Positions 24,901-38,247 of a DNA stretch of 64,000 bases are shown piece by piece (within the stretch, counting starts at the first letter, position 1; the number at the start of each line of letters is the position of its first letter). Origin of the DNA: Antitrichia curtipendula (lineage: Eukaryota; Streptophyta; Bryopsida; Hypnales; Leucodontaceae). The stretch is from assembly GCA_951230915.1 (NCBI GenBank), contig OX579637.1, positions 930,001-994,000 of the forward strand, given 5' to 3'. A program made the position numbers and the translations under genes. Under the pieces are notes generated by a model. The model was given only the letters and a program-made list of their open reading frames with translations, was not told the origin of the DNA and made no database searches.

Positions 24901-25254
24901 CCACCCAATCACATCAGATGTCATAAAATTTCATTTTGAAAGCGACTTGAATAAATTTGAGTAAGTTGTAAACACGCTCTAGTATTTGAATGTACAAAAT
25001 TAATTAACCTTTGTATAAGGATTAATGCACCCACACGTGAACAAAAGCAAATGGGAATCAAACCAGACCTGTACTTTATTAATCCACCCAGTCACATCAG
25101 ATGTCATAAAATTTCATTTTGAAAGTGACTTGAATAAATTTGAGTAAGTTGTAAACACGCTCTAGTATTTGAATGTACAAAATTAATTAACCTTTGTATA
25201 AGGATTAATGCACCCACACGTGAACAAAAGCAAATGGGAATCAAACCAGACCTG
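21961..25254 (+). repeat. 18-unit higher-order repeat, copy 1 (3294 bp)
   Basis: Matched to the next copy at +3294 by ATTTGGAAAGTG with TTTCTGTAAG (22327 and 25621 units), CACGTACTAG (22693 and 25987), TATTAGTCC (23059 and 26353), ATTTCTTTTTG (23242 and 26536) and AAATGCGAATTAAACC (entering 23608 and 26902). The copy includes K and L at 23974 and 24157. The unit at 25072 has no partner before 21961 and looks like an added E/A chimera. Confidence 0.87.
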
Positions 25255-27084
25255 TACTTTATTAATCCACCCAGTCACATCAGATGTCATAAAATTTCAT
25301 TTTGAAAGTGACTTGAATAAATTTGAGTAAGTTGTAATCACGCTCTAGTATTTGAATGTACAAAATTATTTAATATTTGTGTAAAGATTAATGCAACTAC
25401 ACTTGAACAAAAGCAAATGGGAATTAAACCAGACCTGTACTTTATTAATCCACCCAGTCACATCAGATGTCATAAAAATTCATTTTGAAAGTGACTTGAA
25501 TAAATTTGAGTAAGCTGAAAACACGCTCTAGTATTTGAATGTACAAAATTATTTAGTATTTGTGTAAAGATTAATGCAACTACACTTGAACAAAAGCAAA
25601 TGGGAATTAAACCAGACCTGTACTTTATTAATCCACCCAGTCACATCAGATGTCATAAAAATTCATTTGGAAAGTGACTTGAATGAATTTCTGTAAGTTG
25701 TAAACACGCACTAGTATTTGAATGTACAAAATTAATTAATATTTGTGTAAAGATTAATGCAACTACACTTAAACAAAAGCAAATGGGAATTCAACCAGTC
25801 CTGTACTTTATTAATCCACCCAATCACATCAGATGTCATAAAATTTCATTTTGAAAGCGACTTGAATAAATTTGAGTAAGTTGTAAACACGCTCTAGTAT
25901 TTGAATGTACAAAATTAATTAACCTTTGTATAAGGATTAATGCACCCACACGTGAACAAAAGCAAATGGGAATCAAACCAGACCTGTACTTTATTAATCC
26001 ACCCAGTCACATCAAATGTCATAGAATTTTATTTTGAAAGTGACTTGAATAAATTTGAGTAAGTTGTAAACACGTACTAGTATTTGAATGTACAAAATTA
26101 TTTAATATTTGTGTAATGATTAATGCAACTACACTTGAACAAAAGCAAATGGGAATTAAACCAGACCTGTACTTTATTAATCCACCCAGTCACATCAGAT
26201 GTCATAAAAATTCATTTTGAAAGTGACTTGAATAAATTTGAGTAAGCTGAAAACACGCTCTAGTATTTGAATGTACAAAATTATTTAGTATTTGTATAAA
26301 GATTAATGCAACTACACTTGAACAAAAGCAAATGGGAATTAAACCAGACCTGTACTTTATTAGTCCAACCAGTCACATCAGATGTCATAAAAATTCATTT
26401 TGAAAGTGACTTGAATGAATTTGTGTAAGTTGTAAACACGCTCTAGTATTTGAATGTACAAAATTAATTAATATTTGTGTAAAGATTAATGCAACTACAC
26501 TTGAACAAAAGCAAATGGGAATTCAACCAGTCCTGTACTTTATTAATCCACCCAATCACATCAGATGTCATAAAATTTCTTTTTGAAAGCGACTTGAATA
26601 AATTTGAGTAAGTTGTAAACACGCTCTAGTATTTGAATGTACAAAATTAATTAACCTTTGTATAAGGATTAATGCACCCACACGTGAACAAAAGCAAATG
26701 GGAATCAAACCAGACCTGTACTTTATTAATCCACCCAGTCACATCAAATGTCATAGAATTTCATTTTGAAAGTGACTTGAATAAATTTGAGTAAGCTGTA
26801 AACACGTACTAGTATTTGAATGTACAAAATTATTTAATATTTGTGTAAAGATTAATGCAACTACACTTGAACAAAAGCAAATGCGAATTAAACCAAACCT
26901 GTACTTTATTAATCCACCCAATCACATCAGATGTCATAAAATTTCATTTTGAAAGTGACTTGAATAAATTTGAGTAAGTTGTAAACACGCTCTAGTATTT
27001 GAATGTACAAAATTAATTAACCTTTGTATAAGGATTAATGCACCCACACGTGAACAAAAGCAAATGGGAATGAAACCAAACCTG
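25255..27084 (+). repeat. 18-unit higher-order repeat, copy 2 (10 units matched)
   Basis: Ten units match 21961-23790 in order. The tenth, at 26902, fuses the first half of the 23608 unit with the second half of the 23791 unit, so one whole unit has been lost in register. From 27085 the block passes into a 7-unit duplication. Confidence 0.85.
26902..27084 (+). repeat. Chimeric unit from an in-register crossover
   Basis: The first half (entered by AAATGCGAATTAAACC, with CCAATC and GAGTAAGTTG) matches the unit at 23608. The second half (TTAATTAACC, GTATAAGG) matches the following unit at 23791. Exactly one unit is therefore missing here relative to the first copy, as unequal crossing-over between neighbouring units predicts. 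Confidence 0.8.
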
Positions 27085-27267
27085 TACTATATTAATCCAA
27101 CCAGTCACATCAAATGTCATAGAATTTTATTTTGAAAGTGACTTGAATAAATTTGAGTAAGTTGTAAACACGCTCTAGTATTTGAATGTACAAAATTAAT
27201 TAACCTTTGTATAAGGATTAATGCACCCACACGTGAACAAAAGCAAATGGGAATCAAACCAGACCTG
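27085..27267 (+). repeat. Chimeric K unit with an E-type back half
   Basis: The front is K (TACTATATT, CCAACCAGTC, GAATTTTATTTTG), but the back is TTAATTAACC with GTATAAGG in place of the K tail TTTAAATTTT. It sits at the join between the 18-unit copy and the 7-unit duplication, so it probably marks the crossover that created that duplication. Confidence 0.75.
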
Positions 27268-27633
27268 TACTTTATTAATCCACCCAGTCACATCAAATGT
27301 CATAGAATTTTATTTTGAAAGTGACTTGAATAAATTTGAGTAAGTTGTAAACACGTACTAGTATTTGAATGTACAAAATTATTTAATATTTGTGTAATGA
27401 TTAATGCAACTACACTTGAACAAAAGCAAATGGGAATTAAACCAGACCTGTACTTTATTAATCCACCCAGTCACATCAGATGTCATAAAAATTCATTTTG
27501 AAAGTGACTTGAATAAATTTGAGTAAGCTGAAAACACGCTCTAGTATTTGAATGTACAAAATTATTTAGTATTTGTGTAAAGATTAATGCAACTACACTT
27601 GAACAAAAGCAAATGGGAATTAAACCAGACCTG

Positions 27634-29829
27634 TACTTTATTAGTCCAACCAGTCACATCAGATGTCATAAAAATTCATTTTGAAAGTGACTTGAATGAA
27701 TTTGTGTAAGTTGTAAACACGCTCTAGTATTTGAATGTACAAAATTAATTAATATTTGTGTAAAGATTAATGCAACTACACTTGAACAAAAGCAAATGGG
27801 AATTCAACCAGTCCTGTACTTTATTAATCCACCCAATCACATCAGATGTCATAAAATTTCTTTTTGAAAGCGACTTGAATAAATTTGAGTAAGTTGTAAA
27901 CACGCTCTAGTATTTGAATGTACAAAATTAATTAACCTTTGTATAAGGATTAATGCACCCACACGTGAACAAAAGCAAATGGGAATCAAACCAGACCTGT
28001 ACTTTATTAATCCACCCAGTCACATCAAATGTCATAGAATTTCATTTTGAAAGTGACTTGAATAAATTTGAGTAAGCTGTAAACACGCACTAGTATTTGA
28101 ATGTACAAAATTATTTAATATTTGTGTAAAGATTAATGCAACTACACTTGAACAAAAGCAAATGGGAATTCAACCAGATTTGTACTCTATTAATCCACCC
28201 AATCACATCAGATGTCATAAAATTTCATTTTGAAAGTGACTTGAATGAATTTGTGTAAGTTGTAAACACGCTCTAGTATTTGAATGTACAAAATTAATTA
28301 ACCTTTCTATAAGGATTAATGCACCCACACGTGAACAAAAGCAAATGGGAATGAAACCAAACCTGTACTATATTAATCCAACCAGTCACATCAAATGTCA
28401 TAGAATTTTATTTTGAAAGTGACTTGAATAAATTTGAGTAAGTTGTAAACACGCTCTAGTATTTGAATGTACAAAATTATTTAATATTTGTTTAAATTTT
28501 AATGCACCCACACGTGAACAAAAGCAAATGGGAATTAAACCAGACCTGTACTTTATTAATCCACCCAGTCACATCAAAGGTCATAGAATTTTATTATGAA
28601 AGTGACTTGAATAAATTTGTGTAAGTTGTAAACACGCAGTAGTATTTGAATGTACAAAATTATTTAATATTTGTCTTAGTATTAATGCACCCACACTTGA
28701 ACAAAAGCAAATGGGAATTAAACCAGACCTGTACTTTATTAATCCACCCAGTCACATCAGATGTCATAAAAATTCATTTTGAAAGTGACTTGAATAAATT
28801 TGAGTAAGTTGAAAACACGCTCTAGTATTTGAATGTACAAAATTATTTAGTATTTGTGTAAAGATTAATGCAACTACACTTGAACAAAAGCAAATGGGAA
28901 TTAAACCAGACCTGTACTTTATTAATCCACCCAGTCACATCAGATGTCATAGAAATTCATTTTGAAAGTGACTTGAATGAATTTGTGTAAGTTGTAAACA
29001 CGCACTAGTATTTGAATGTACAAAATTAATTAATATTTGTGTAAAGATTAATGCAACTACACTTGAACAAAAGCAAATGGGAATTCAACCAGATTTGTAC
29101 TTTATTAATCCACCCAATCACATCAGATGTCATAAAATTTCATTTTGAAAGCGACTTGAATAAATTTGAGTAAGTTGTAAACACGCTCTAGTATTTGAAT
29201 GTACAAAATTAATTAACCTTTGTATAAGGATTAATGCACCCACACGTGAACAAAAGCAAATGGGAATCAAACCAGACCTGTACTTTATTAATCCACCCAG
29301 TCACATCAGATGTCATAAAATTTCATTTTGAAAGTGACTTGAATAAATTTGAGTAAGTTGTAATCACGCTCTAGTATTTGAATGTACAAAATTATTTAAT
29401 ATTTGTGTAAAAATTAATGCAACTACACTTGAACAAAAGCAAATGGGAATTAAACCAGACCTGTACTTTATTAATCCACCCAGTCACATCAGATGTCATA
29501 AAAATTCATTTTGAAAGTGACTTGAATAAATTTGAGTAAGCTGAAAACACGCTCTAGTATTTGAATGTACAAAATTATTTAGTATTTGTGTAAAGATTAA
29601 TGCAACTACACTTGAACAAAAGCAAATGGGAATTAAACCAGACCTGTACTTTATTAATCCACCCAGTCACATCAGATGTCATAAAAATTCATTTTGAAAG
29701 TGACTTGAATGAATTTGTGTAAGTTGTAAACACGCACTAGTATTTGAATGTACAAAATTAATTAATATTTGTGTAAAGATTAATGCAACTACACTTGAAC
29801 AAAAGCAAATGGGAATTAAACCAGACCTG
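27634..29829 (+). repeat. 12-unit higher-order repeat, copy 1 (2196 bp)
   Basis: Every private mark I checked recurs at exactly +2196: ACCTTTCTAT (28301 and 30497), CACGCAGTAG (GCAG at 28636 and 30832), GTGTAAAAATT (29405 and 31601), GATTTGTACTCTATT (28183 and 30379 units) and the TACTATATT K unit. It holds one K-L pair (28366, 28549). The near-perfect match marks a recent duplication. Confidence 0.92.
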
Positions 29830-32025
29830 TACTTTATTAGTCCAACCAGTCACATCAGATGTCATAAAAATTCATTTTGAAAGTGACTTGAATGAATTTG
29901 TGTAAGTTGTAAACACGCTCTAGTATTTGAATGTACAAAATTAATTAATATTTGTGTAAAGATTAATGCAACTACACTTGAACAAAAGCAAATGGGAATT
30001 CAACCAGTCCTGTACTTTATTAATCCACCCAATCACATCAGATGTCATAAAATTTCTTTTTGAAAGCGACTTGAATAAATTTGAGTAAGTTGTAAACACG
30101 CTCTAGTATTTGAATGTACAAAATTAATTAACCTTTGTATAAGGATTAATGCACCCACACGTGAACAAAAGCAAATGGGAATCAAACCAGACCTGTACTT
30201 TATTAATCCACCCAGTCACATCAAATGTCATAGAATTTCATTTTGAAAGTGACTTGAATAAATTTGAGTAAGCTGTAAACACGCACTAGTATTTGAATGT
30301 ACAAAATTATTTAATATTTGTGTAAAGATTAATGCAACTACACTTGAACAAAAGCAAATGGGAATTCAACCAGATTTGTACTCTATTAATCCACCCAATC
30401 ACATCAGATGTCATAAAATTTCATTTTGAAAGTGACTTGAATGAATTTGTGTAAGTTGTAAACACGCTCTAGTATTTGAATGTACAAAATTAATTAACCT
30501 TTCTATAAGGATTAATGCACCCACACGTGAACAAAAGCAAATGGGAATGAAACCAAACCTGTACTATATTAATCCAACCAGTCACATCAAATGTCATAGA
30601 ATTTTATTTTGAAAGTGACTTGAATAAATTTGAGTAAGTTGTAAACACGCTCTAGTATTTGAATGTACAAAATTATTTAATATTTGTTTAAATTTTAATG
30701 CACCCACACGTGAACAAAAGCAAATGGGAATTAAACCAGACCTGTACTTTATTAATCCACCCAGTCACATCAAAGGTCATAGAATTTTATTATGAAAGTG
30801 ACTTGAATAAATTTGTGTAAGTTGTAAACACGCAGTAGTATTTGAATGTACAAAATTATTTAATATTTGTCTTAGTATTAATGCACCCACACTTGAACAA
30901 AAGCAAATGGGAATTAAACCAGACCTGTACTTTATTAATCCACCCAGTCACATCAGATGTCATAAAAATTCATTTTGAAAGTGACTTGAATAAATTTGAG
31001 TAAGTTGAAAACACGCTCTAGTATTTGAATGTACAAAATTATTTAGTATTTGTGTAAAGATTAATGCAACTACACTTGAACAAAAGCAAATGGGAATTAA
31101 ACCAGACCTGTACTTTATTAATCCACCCAGTCACATCAGATGTCATAGAAATTCATTTTGAAAGTGACTTGAATGAATTTGTGTAAGTTGTAAACACGCA
31201 CTAGTATTTGAATGTACAAAATTAATTAATATTTGTGTAAAGATTAATGCAACTACACTTGAACAAAAGCAAATGGGAATTCAACCAGATTTGTACTTTA
31301 TTAATCCACCCAATCACATCAGATGTCATAAAATTTCATTTTGAAAGCGACTTGAATAAATTTGAGTAAGTTGTAAACACGCTCTAGTATTTGAATGTAC
31401 AAAATTAATTAACCTTTGTATAAGGATTAATGCACCCACACGTGAACAAAAGCAAATGGGAATCAAACCAGACCTGTACTTTATTAATCCACCCAGTCAC
31501 ATCAGATGTCATAAAATTTCATTTTGAAAGTGACTTGAATAAATTTGAGTAAGTTGTAATCACGCTCTAGTATTTGAATGTACAAAATTATTTAATATTT
31601 GTGTAAAAATTAATGCAACTACACTTGAACAAAAGCAAATGGGAATTAAACCAGACCTGTACTTTATTAATCCACCCAGTCACATCAGATGTCATAAAAA
31701 TTCATTTTGAAAGTGACTTGAATAAATTTGAGTAAGCTGAAAACACGCTCTAGTATTTGAATGTACAAAATTATTTAGTATTTGTGTAAAGATTAATGCA
31801 ACTACACTTGAACAAAAGCAAATGGGAATTAAACCAGACCTGTACTTTATTAATCCACCCAGTCACATCAGATGTCATAAAAATTCATTTTGAAAGTGAC
31901 TTGAATGAATTTGTGTAAGTTGTAAACACGCACTAGTATTTGAATGTACAAAATTAATTAATATTTGTGTAAAGATTAATGCAACTACACTTGAACAAAA
32001 GCAAATGGGAATTCAACCAGTCCTG
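29830..32025 (+). repeat. 12-unit higher-order repeat, copy 2 (2196 bp)
   Basis: Follows copy 1 directly. The only difference I noted is in the tail of the last unit, which reads GGAATTCAACCAGTCC here and GGAATTAAACCAGACC in copy 1. That is expected because each tail matches the unit that follows it. Confidence 0.92.
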
Positions 32026-32208
32026 TACTTTATTAATCCACCCAATCACATCAGATGTCATAAAATTTCATTTTGAAAGCGACTTGAATAAATTTGAGTA
32101 AGTTGTAAACACGCTCTAGTATTTGAATGTACAAAATTAATTAACCTTTGTATAAGGATTAATGCACCCACACGTGAACAAAAGCAAATGGGAATCAAAC
32201 CAGACCTG

Positions 32209-35200
32209 TACTTTATTAATCCACCCAGTCACATCAGATGTCATAAAATTTCATTTTGAAAGTGACTTGAATAAATTTGAGTAAGTTGTAATCACGCTCT
32301 AGTATTTGAATGTACAAAATTATTTAATATTTGTGTAAAGATTAATGCAACTACACTTGAACAAAAGCAAATGGGAATTAAACCAGACCTTTACTTTATT
32401 AATCCACCCAGTCACATCAGATGTCATAAAAATTCATTTTGAAAGTGACTTGAATAAATTTGAGTAAGCTGAAAACACGCTCTAGTATTTGAATGTACAA
32501 AATTATTTAGTATTTGTGTAAAGATTAATGCAACTACACTTGAACAAAAGCAAATGGGAATTAAACCAGACCTGTACTTTATTAATCCACCCAGTCACAT
32601 CAAAGGTCATAAAAATTCATTTTGAAAGTGACTTGAATGAATTTGTGTAAGTTGTAAACACGCACTAGTATTTGAATGTACAAAATTATTTAATATTTGT
32701 GTAAAGATTAATGCAACTACACTTGAACAAAAGCAAATGGGAATTCAACCAGTCCTGTACTTTATTAATCCACCCAATCACATCAGATGTCATAAAATTT
32801 CATTTTGAAAGCGACTTGAATAAATTTGAGTAAGCTGTAAACACGCTCTAGTATTTGAATGTACAAAATTAATTAACCTTTCTATAAGGATTAATGCACC
32901 CACACGTGAACAAAAGCAAATGGGAATCAAACCAGACCTGTACTTTATTAATCCACCCAGTCACATCAAATGTCATAGAATTTTATTTTGAAAGTGACTT
33001 GAATAAATTTGAGTAAGTTGTAAACACGCTCTAGTATTTGAATGTACAAAATTATTTAATATTTGTTTAAATTTTAATGCACCCACACGTGAACAAAAGC
33101 AAATGGGAATTAAACCAGACCTGTACTTTATTAATCCACCCAGTCACATCAGATGTCATAAAAATTCATTTTGAAAGTGACTTGAATGAATTTGTGTAAG
33201 TTGTAAACACGCACTAGTATTTGAATGTACAAAATTATTTAATATTTGTGTAAAGATTAATGCAACTACACTTGAACAAAAGCAAATGGGAATTCAACCA
33301 GTCCTGTACTTTATTAATCCACCCAATCACATCAGATGTCATAAAATTTCATTTTGAAAGCGACTTGAATAAATTTGAGTAAGTTGTAAACACGCTCTAG
33401 TATTTGAATGTACAAAATTAATTAACCTTTGTATAAGGATTAATGCACCCACACGTGAACAAAAGCAAATGGGAATCAAACCAGACCTGTACTTTATTAA
33501 TCCACCCAGTCACATCAGATGTCATAAAATTTCATTTTGAAAGTGACTTGAATAAATTTGAGTAAGTTGTAATCACGCTCTAGTATTTGAATGTACAAAA
33601 TTATTTAATATTTGTGTAAAGATTAATGCAACTACACTTGAACAAAAGCAAATGGGAATTAAACCAGACCTGTACTTTATTAATCCACCCAGTCACATCA
33701 GATGTCATAAAAATTCATTTTGAAAGTGACTTGAATAAATTTGAGTAAGCTGAAAACACGCTCTAGTATTTGAATGTACAAAATTATTTAGTATTTGTGT
33801 AAAGATTAATGCAACTACACTTGAACAAAAGCAAATGGGAATTAAACCAGACCTGTACTTTATTAATCCACCCAGTCACATCAAAGGTCATAAAAATTCA
33901 TTTTGAAAGTGACTTGAATGAATTTGTGTAAGTTGTAAACACGCACTAGTATTTGAATGTACAAAATTATTTAATATTTGTGTAAAGATTAATGCAACTA
34001 CACTTGAACAAAAGCAAATGGGAATTCAACCAGTCCTGTACTTTATTAATCCACCCAATCACATCAGATGTCATAAAATTTCATTTTGAAAGCGACTTGA
34101 ATAAATTTGAGTAAGCTGTAAACACGCTCTAGTATTTGAATGTACAAAATTAATTAACCTTTCTATAAGGATTAATGCACCCACACGTGAACAAAAGCAA
34201 ATGGGAATCAAACCAGACCTGTACTTTATTAATCCACCCAGTCACATCAAATGTCATAGAATTTTATTTTGAAAGTGACTTGAATAAATTTGAGTAAGTT
34301 GTAAACACGCTCTAGTATTTGAATGTACAAAATTATTTAATATTTGTTTAAATTTTAATGCACCCACACGTGAACAAAAGCAAATGGGAATTAAACCAGA
34401 CCTGTACTTTATTAATCCACCCAGTCACATCAGATGTCATAAAAATTCATTTTGAAAGTGACTTGAATGAATTTGTGTAAGTTGTAAACACGCACTAGTA
34501 TTTGAATGTACAAAATTATTTAATATTTGTGTAAAGATTAATGCAACTACACTTGAACAAAAGCAAATGGGAATTCAACCAGTCCTGTACTTTATTAATC
34601 CACCCAATCACATCAGATGTCATAAAATTTCATTTTGAAAGCGACTTGAATAAATTTGAGTAAGTTGTAAACACGCTCTAGTATTTGAATGTACAAAATT
34701 AATTAACCTTTGTATAAGGATTAATGCACCCACACGTGAACAAAAGCAAATGGGAATCAAACCAGACCTGTACTTTATTAATCCACCCAGTCACATCAGA
34801 TGTCATAAAATTTCATTTTGAAAGTGACTTGAATAAATTTGAGTAAGTTGTAATCACGCTCTAGTATTTGAATGTACAAAATTATTTAATATTTGTGTAA
34901 AGATTAATGCAACTACACTTGAACAAAAGCAAATGGGAATTAAACCAGACCTGTACTTTATTAATCCACCCAGTCACATCAGATGTCATAAAAATTCATT
35001 TTGAAAGTGACTTGAATAAATTTGAGTAAGCTGAAAACACGCTCTAGTATTTGAATGTACAAAATTATTTAGTATTTGTGTAAAGATTAATGCAACTACA
35101 CTTGAACAAAAGCAAATGGGAATTAAACCAGACCTGTACTTTATTAATCCACCCAGTCACATCAAAGGTCATAAAAATTCATTTTGAAAGTGACTTGAAT

Positions 35201-35685
35201 GAATTTGTGTAAGTTGTAAACACGCACTAGTATTTGAATGTACAAAATTATTTAATATGTGTGTAAAGATTAATGCAACTACACTTGAACAAAAGCAAAT
35301 GGGAATTCAACCAGTCCTGTACTTTATTAATCCACCCAATCACATCAGATGTCATAAAATTTCATTTTGAAAGCGACTTGAATAAATTTGAGTAAGCTGT
35401 AAACACGCTCTAGTATTTGAATGTACAAAATTAATTAACCTTTCTATAAGGATTAATGCACCCACACGTGAACAAAAGCAAATGGGAATCAAACCAGACC
35501 TGTACTTTATTAATCCACCCAGTCACATCAAATGTCATAGAATTTTATTTTGAAAGTGACTTGAATAAATTTGAGTAAGTTGTAAACACGCTCTAGTATT
35601 TGAATGTACAAAATTATTTAATATTTGTTTAAATTTTAATGCACCCACACGTGAACAAAAGCAAATGGGAATGAAACCAGACCTA
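32209..35685 (+). repeat. 7-unit repeat, two full copies and a partial third (1281 bp)
   Basis: The word is A-like (GTAATCAC), B-like (AAGCTGAAAAC), F-like with CAAAGGTCATAAAAATTC, E-like with AAGCTGTAAAC and ACCTTTCTAT, K-like tail (TTTAAATTTT), F, E. Copies start at 32209, 33490 and 34771; the third runs five units to 35685. The F-like AAAGGTC unit falls at 32575, 33856 and 35137. A small difference is CCTTTACTTT entering the 32392 unit only. Confidence 0.88.
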
Positions 35686-36966
35686 TACTTTATTAATCCA
35701 CCCAGTCACATCAAAGGTCATAGAATTTTATTTTGAAAGTGACTTGAATGAATTTGTGTAAGTTGTAAACACGCTCTAGTATTTGAATGTACAAAATTAA
35801 TTAACCTTTGTATAAGGATTAATGCACCCGCACGTGAACAAAAGCAAATGGGAATTAAACCAGACCTGTACTTTATTAATCCACCCAGTCACATCAGATG
35901 TCATAAAAATTCATTTTGAAAGTGACTTGAATAAATTTGAGTAAGCTGAAAACACGCTCTAGTATTTGAATGTACAAAATTATTTAGTATTTGTGTAAAG
36001 ATTAATGCAACTACACTTGAACAAAAGCAAATGGGAATTAAACCAGACCTGTACTTTATTAATCCACCCAGTCACATCAAAGGTCATAAAAATTCATTTT
36101 GAAAGTGACTTGAATGAATTTGTGTAAGTTGTAAACACACACTAGTATTTGAATGTACAAAATTATTTAATATGTGTGTAAAGATTAATGCAACTACACT
36201 TGAACAAAAGCAAATGGGAATTCAACCAGTCCTGTACTTTATTAATCCACCCAATCACATCAGATGTCATAAAATTTCATTTTGAAAGCGACTTGAATAA
36301 ATTTGAGTAAGCTGTAAACACGCTCTAGTATTTGAATGTACAAAATTAATTAACCTTTCTATAAGGATTAATGCACCCACACGTGAACAAAAGCAAATGG
36401 GAATCAAACCAGACCTGTACTTTATTAATCCACCCAGTCACATCAAATGTCATAGAATTTTATTTTGAAAGTGACTTGAATAAATTTGAGTAAGTTGTAA
36501 ACACGTACTAGTATTTGAATGTACAAAATTATTTAATATTTGTCTTAGTATTAATGCACCCACACTTGAACAAAAGCAAATGGGAATGAAACCAGACCTA
36601 TACTTTATTAATCCACCCAGTCACATCAAAGGTCATAGAATTTTATTTTGAAAGTGACTTGAATGAATTTGTGTAAGTTGTAAACACGCTCTAGTATTTG
36701 AATGTACAAAATTAATTAACCTTTGTATAAGGATTAATGCACCCGCACGTGAACAAAAGCAAATGGGAATGAAACCAGACCTGTACTTTATTAATCCACC
36801 CAGTCACATCAGATGTCATAAAAATTCATTTTGAAAGTGACTTGAATAAATTTGAGTAAGCTGAAAACACGCTCTAGTATTTGAATGTACAAAATTATTT
36901 AGTATTTGTGTAAAGATTAATGCAACTACACTTGAACAAAAGCAAATGGGAATTAAACCAGTCCTG
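35137..36966 (+). repeat. Two copies of a 5-unit repeat (915 bp)
   Basis: Units 35137-36051 and 36052-36966 match: both begin with AAAGGTC plus a private AATATGTGTGTAAAG, then the AAGCTGTAAAC E-type unit, then a fourth unit entered by CTATACTTT whose tail has CACCCGCACGTG, then AAGCTGAAAAC. The third units differ (TTTAAATTTT in the first, CACGTACTAG with GTCTTAGTATT in the second). The AAAGGTC F unit recurs at 36967. Confidence 0.85.
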
Positions 36967-38247
36967 TACTTTATTAATCCACCCAGTCACATCAAAGGTC
37001 ATAAAAATTCATTTTGAAAGTGACTTGAATGAATTTGTGTAAGTTGTAAACACGCACTAGTATTTGAATGTACAAAATTATTTAATATTTGTGTAAAGAT
37101 TAATGCAACTACACTTGAACAAAAGCAAATGGGAATTCAACCAGTCCTGTACTTTATTAATCCACCCAATCACATCAGATGTCATAAAATTTCATTTTGA
37201 AAGCGACTTGAATAAATTTGAGTAAGCTGTAAACACGCTCTAGTATTTGAATGTACAAAATTAATTAACCTTTCTATAAGGATTAATGCACCCACACGTG
37301 AACAAAAGCAAATGGGAATCAAACCAGACCTGTACTTTATTAATCCACCCAGTCACATCAAATGTCATAGAATTTTATTTTGAAAGTGACTTGAATAAAT
37401 TTGAGTAAGTTGTAAACACGCTCTAGTATTTGAATGTACAAAATTATTTAATATTTGTTTAAATTTTAATGCACCCACACGTGAACAAAAGCAAATGGGA
37501 ATTAAACCAGACCTGTACTTTATTAATCCACCCAGTCACATCAAAGGTCATAGAATTTTATTATGAAAGTGACTTGAATAAATTTGTGTAAGTTGTAAAC
37601 ACGCACTAGTATTTGAATGTACAAAATTATTTAATATTTGTCTTAGTATTAATGCACCCACACTTGAACAAAAGCAAATGGGAATGAAACCAGACCTATA
37701 CTTTATTAATCCACCCAGTCACATCAGATGTCATAAAATTTCATTTTGAAAGTGACTTGAATAAATTTGAGTAAGTTGTAATCACGCTCTAGTATTTGAA
37801 TGTACAAAATTATTTAATATTTGTGTAAAGATTAATGCAACTACACTTGAACAAAAGCAAATGGGAATTAAACCAGACCTGTACTTTATTAATCCACCCA
37901 GTCACATCAGATGTCATAAAAATTCATTTTGAAAGTGACTTGAATAAATTTGAGTAAGCTGAAAACACGCTCTAGTATTTGAATGTACAAAATTATTTAG
38001 TATTTGTGTAAAGATTAATGCAACTACACTTGAACAAAAGCAAATGGGAATTAAACCAGACCTGTACTTTATTAATCCACCCAATCACATCAGATGTCAT
38101 AAAATTTCATTTTGAAAGCGACTTGAATAAATTTGAGTAAGTTGTAAACACGCTCTAGTATTTGAATGTACAAAATTAATTAACCTTTGTATAAGGATTA
38201 ATGCACCCACACGTGAACAAAAGCAAATGGGAATCAAACCAGACCTG
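36967..38247 (+). repeat. Seven units linking the 5-unit and 12-unit domains
   Basis: F-like, E-like, K-tail, L (37516), A-like entered by CTATACTTT (37699), B-like (37882), E (38065). The first four recur in the same order at 38614-39345 and 40810-41541, so this stretch contains the core from which the next 12-unit repeat was built. Confidence 0.78.

Larger units (their letters stand above)
25987..28548 (+). repeat. Two copies of a 7-unit repeat (1281 bp)
   Basis: Units 25987-27267 and 27268-28548 match in order. Both start with GAATTTTATTTTG plus CACGTACTAG and GTGTAATGATT, continue through AAGCTGAAAAC, TATTAGTCCAACC, ATTTCTTTTTG and an AAGCTGTAAAC unit, and end with a TACTATATT K-type unit (27085 and 28366). 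The last two units of each copy differ in detail, with CACGCAC and GATTTGTACTCTATT in the second. Confidence 0.84.
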
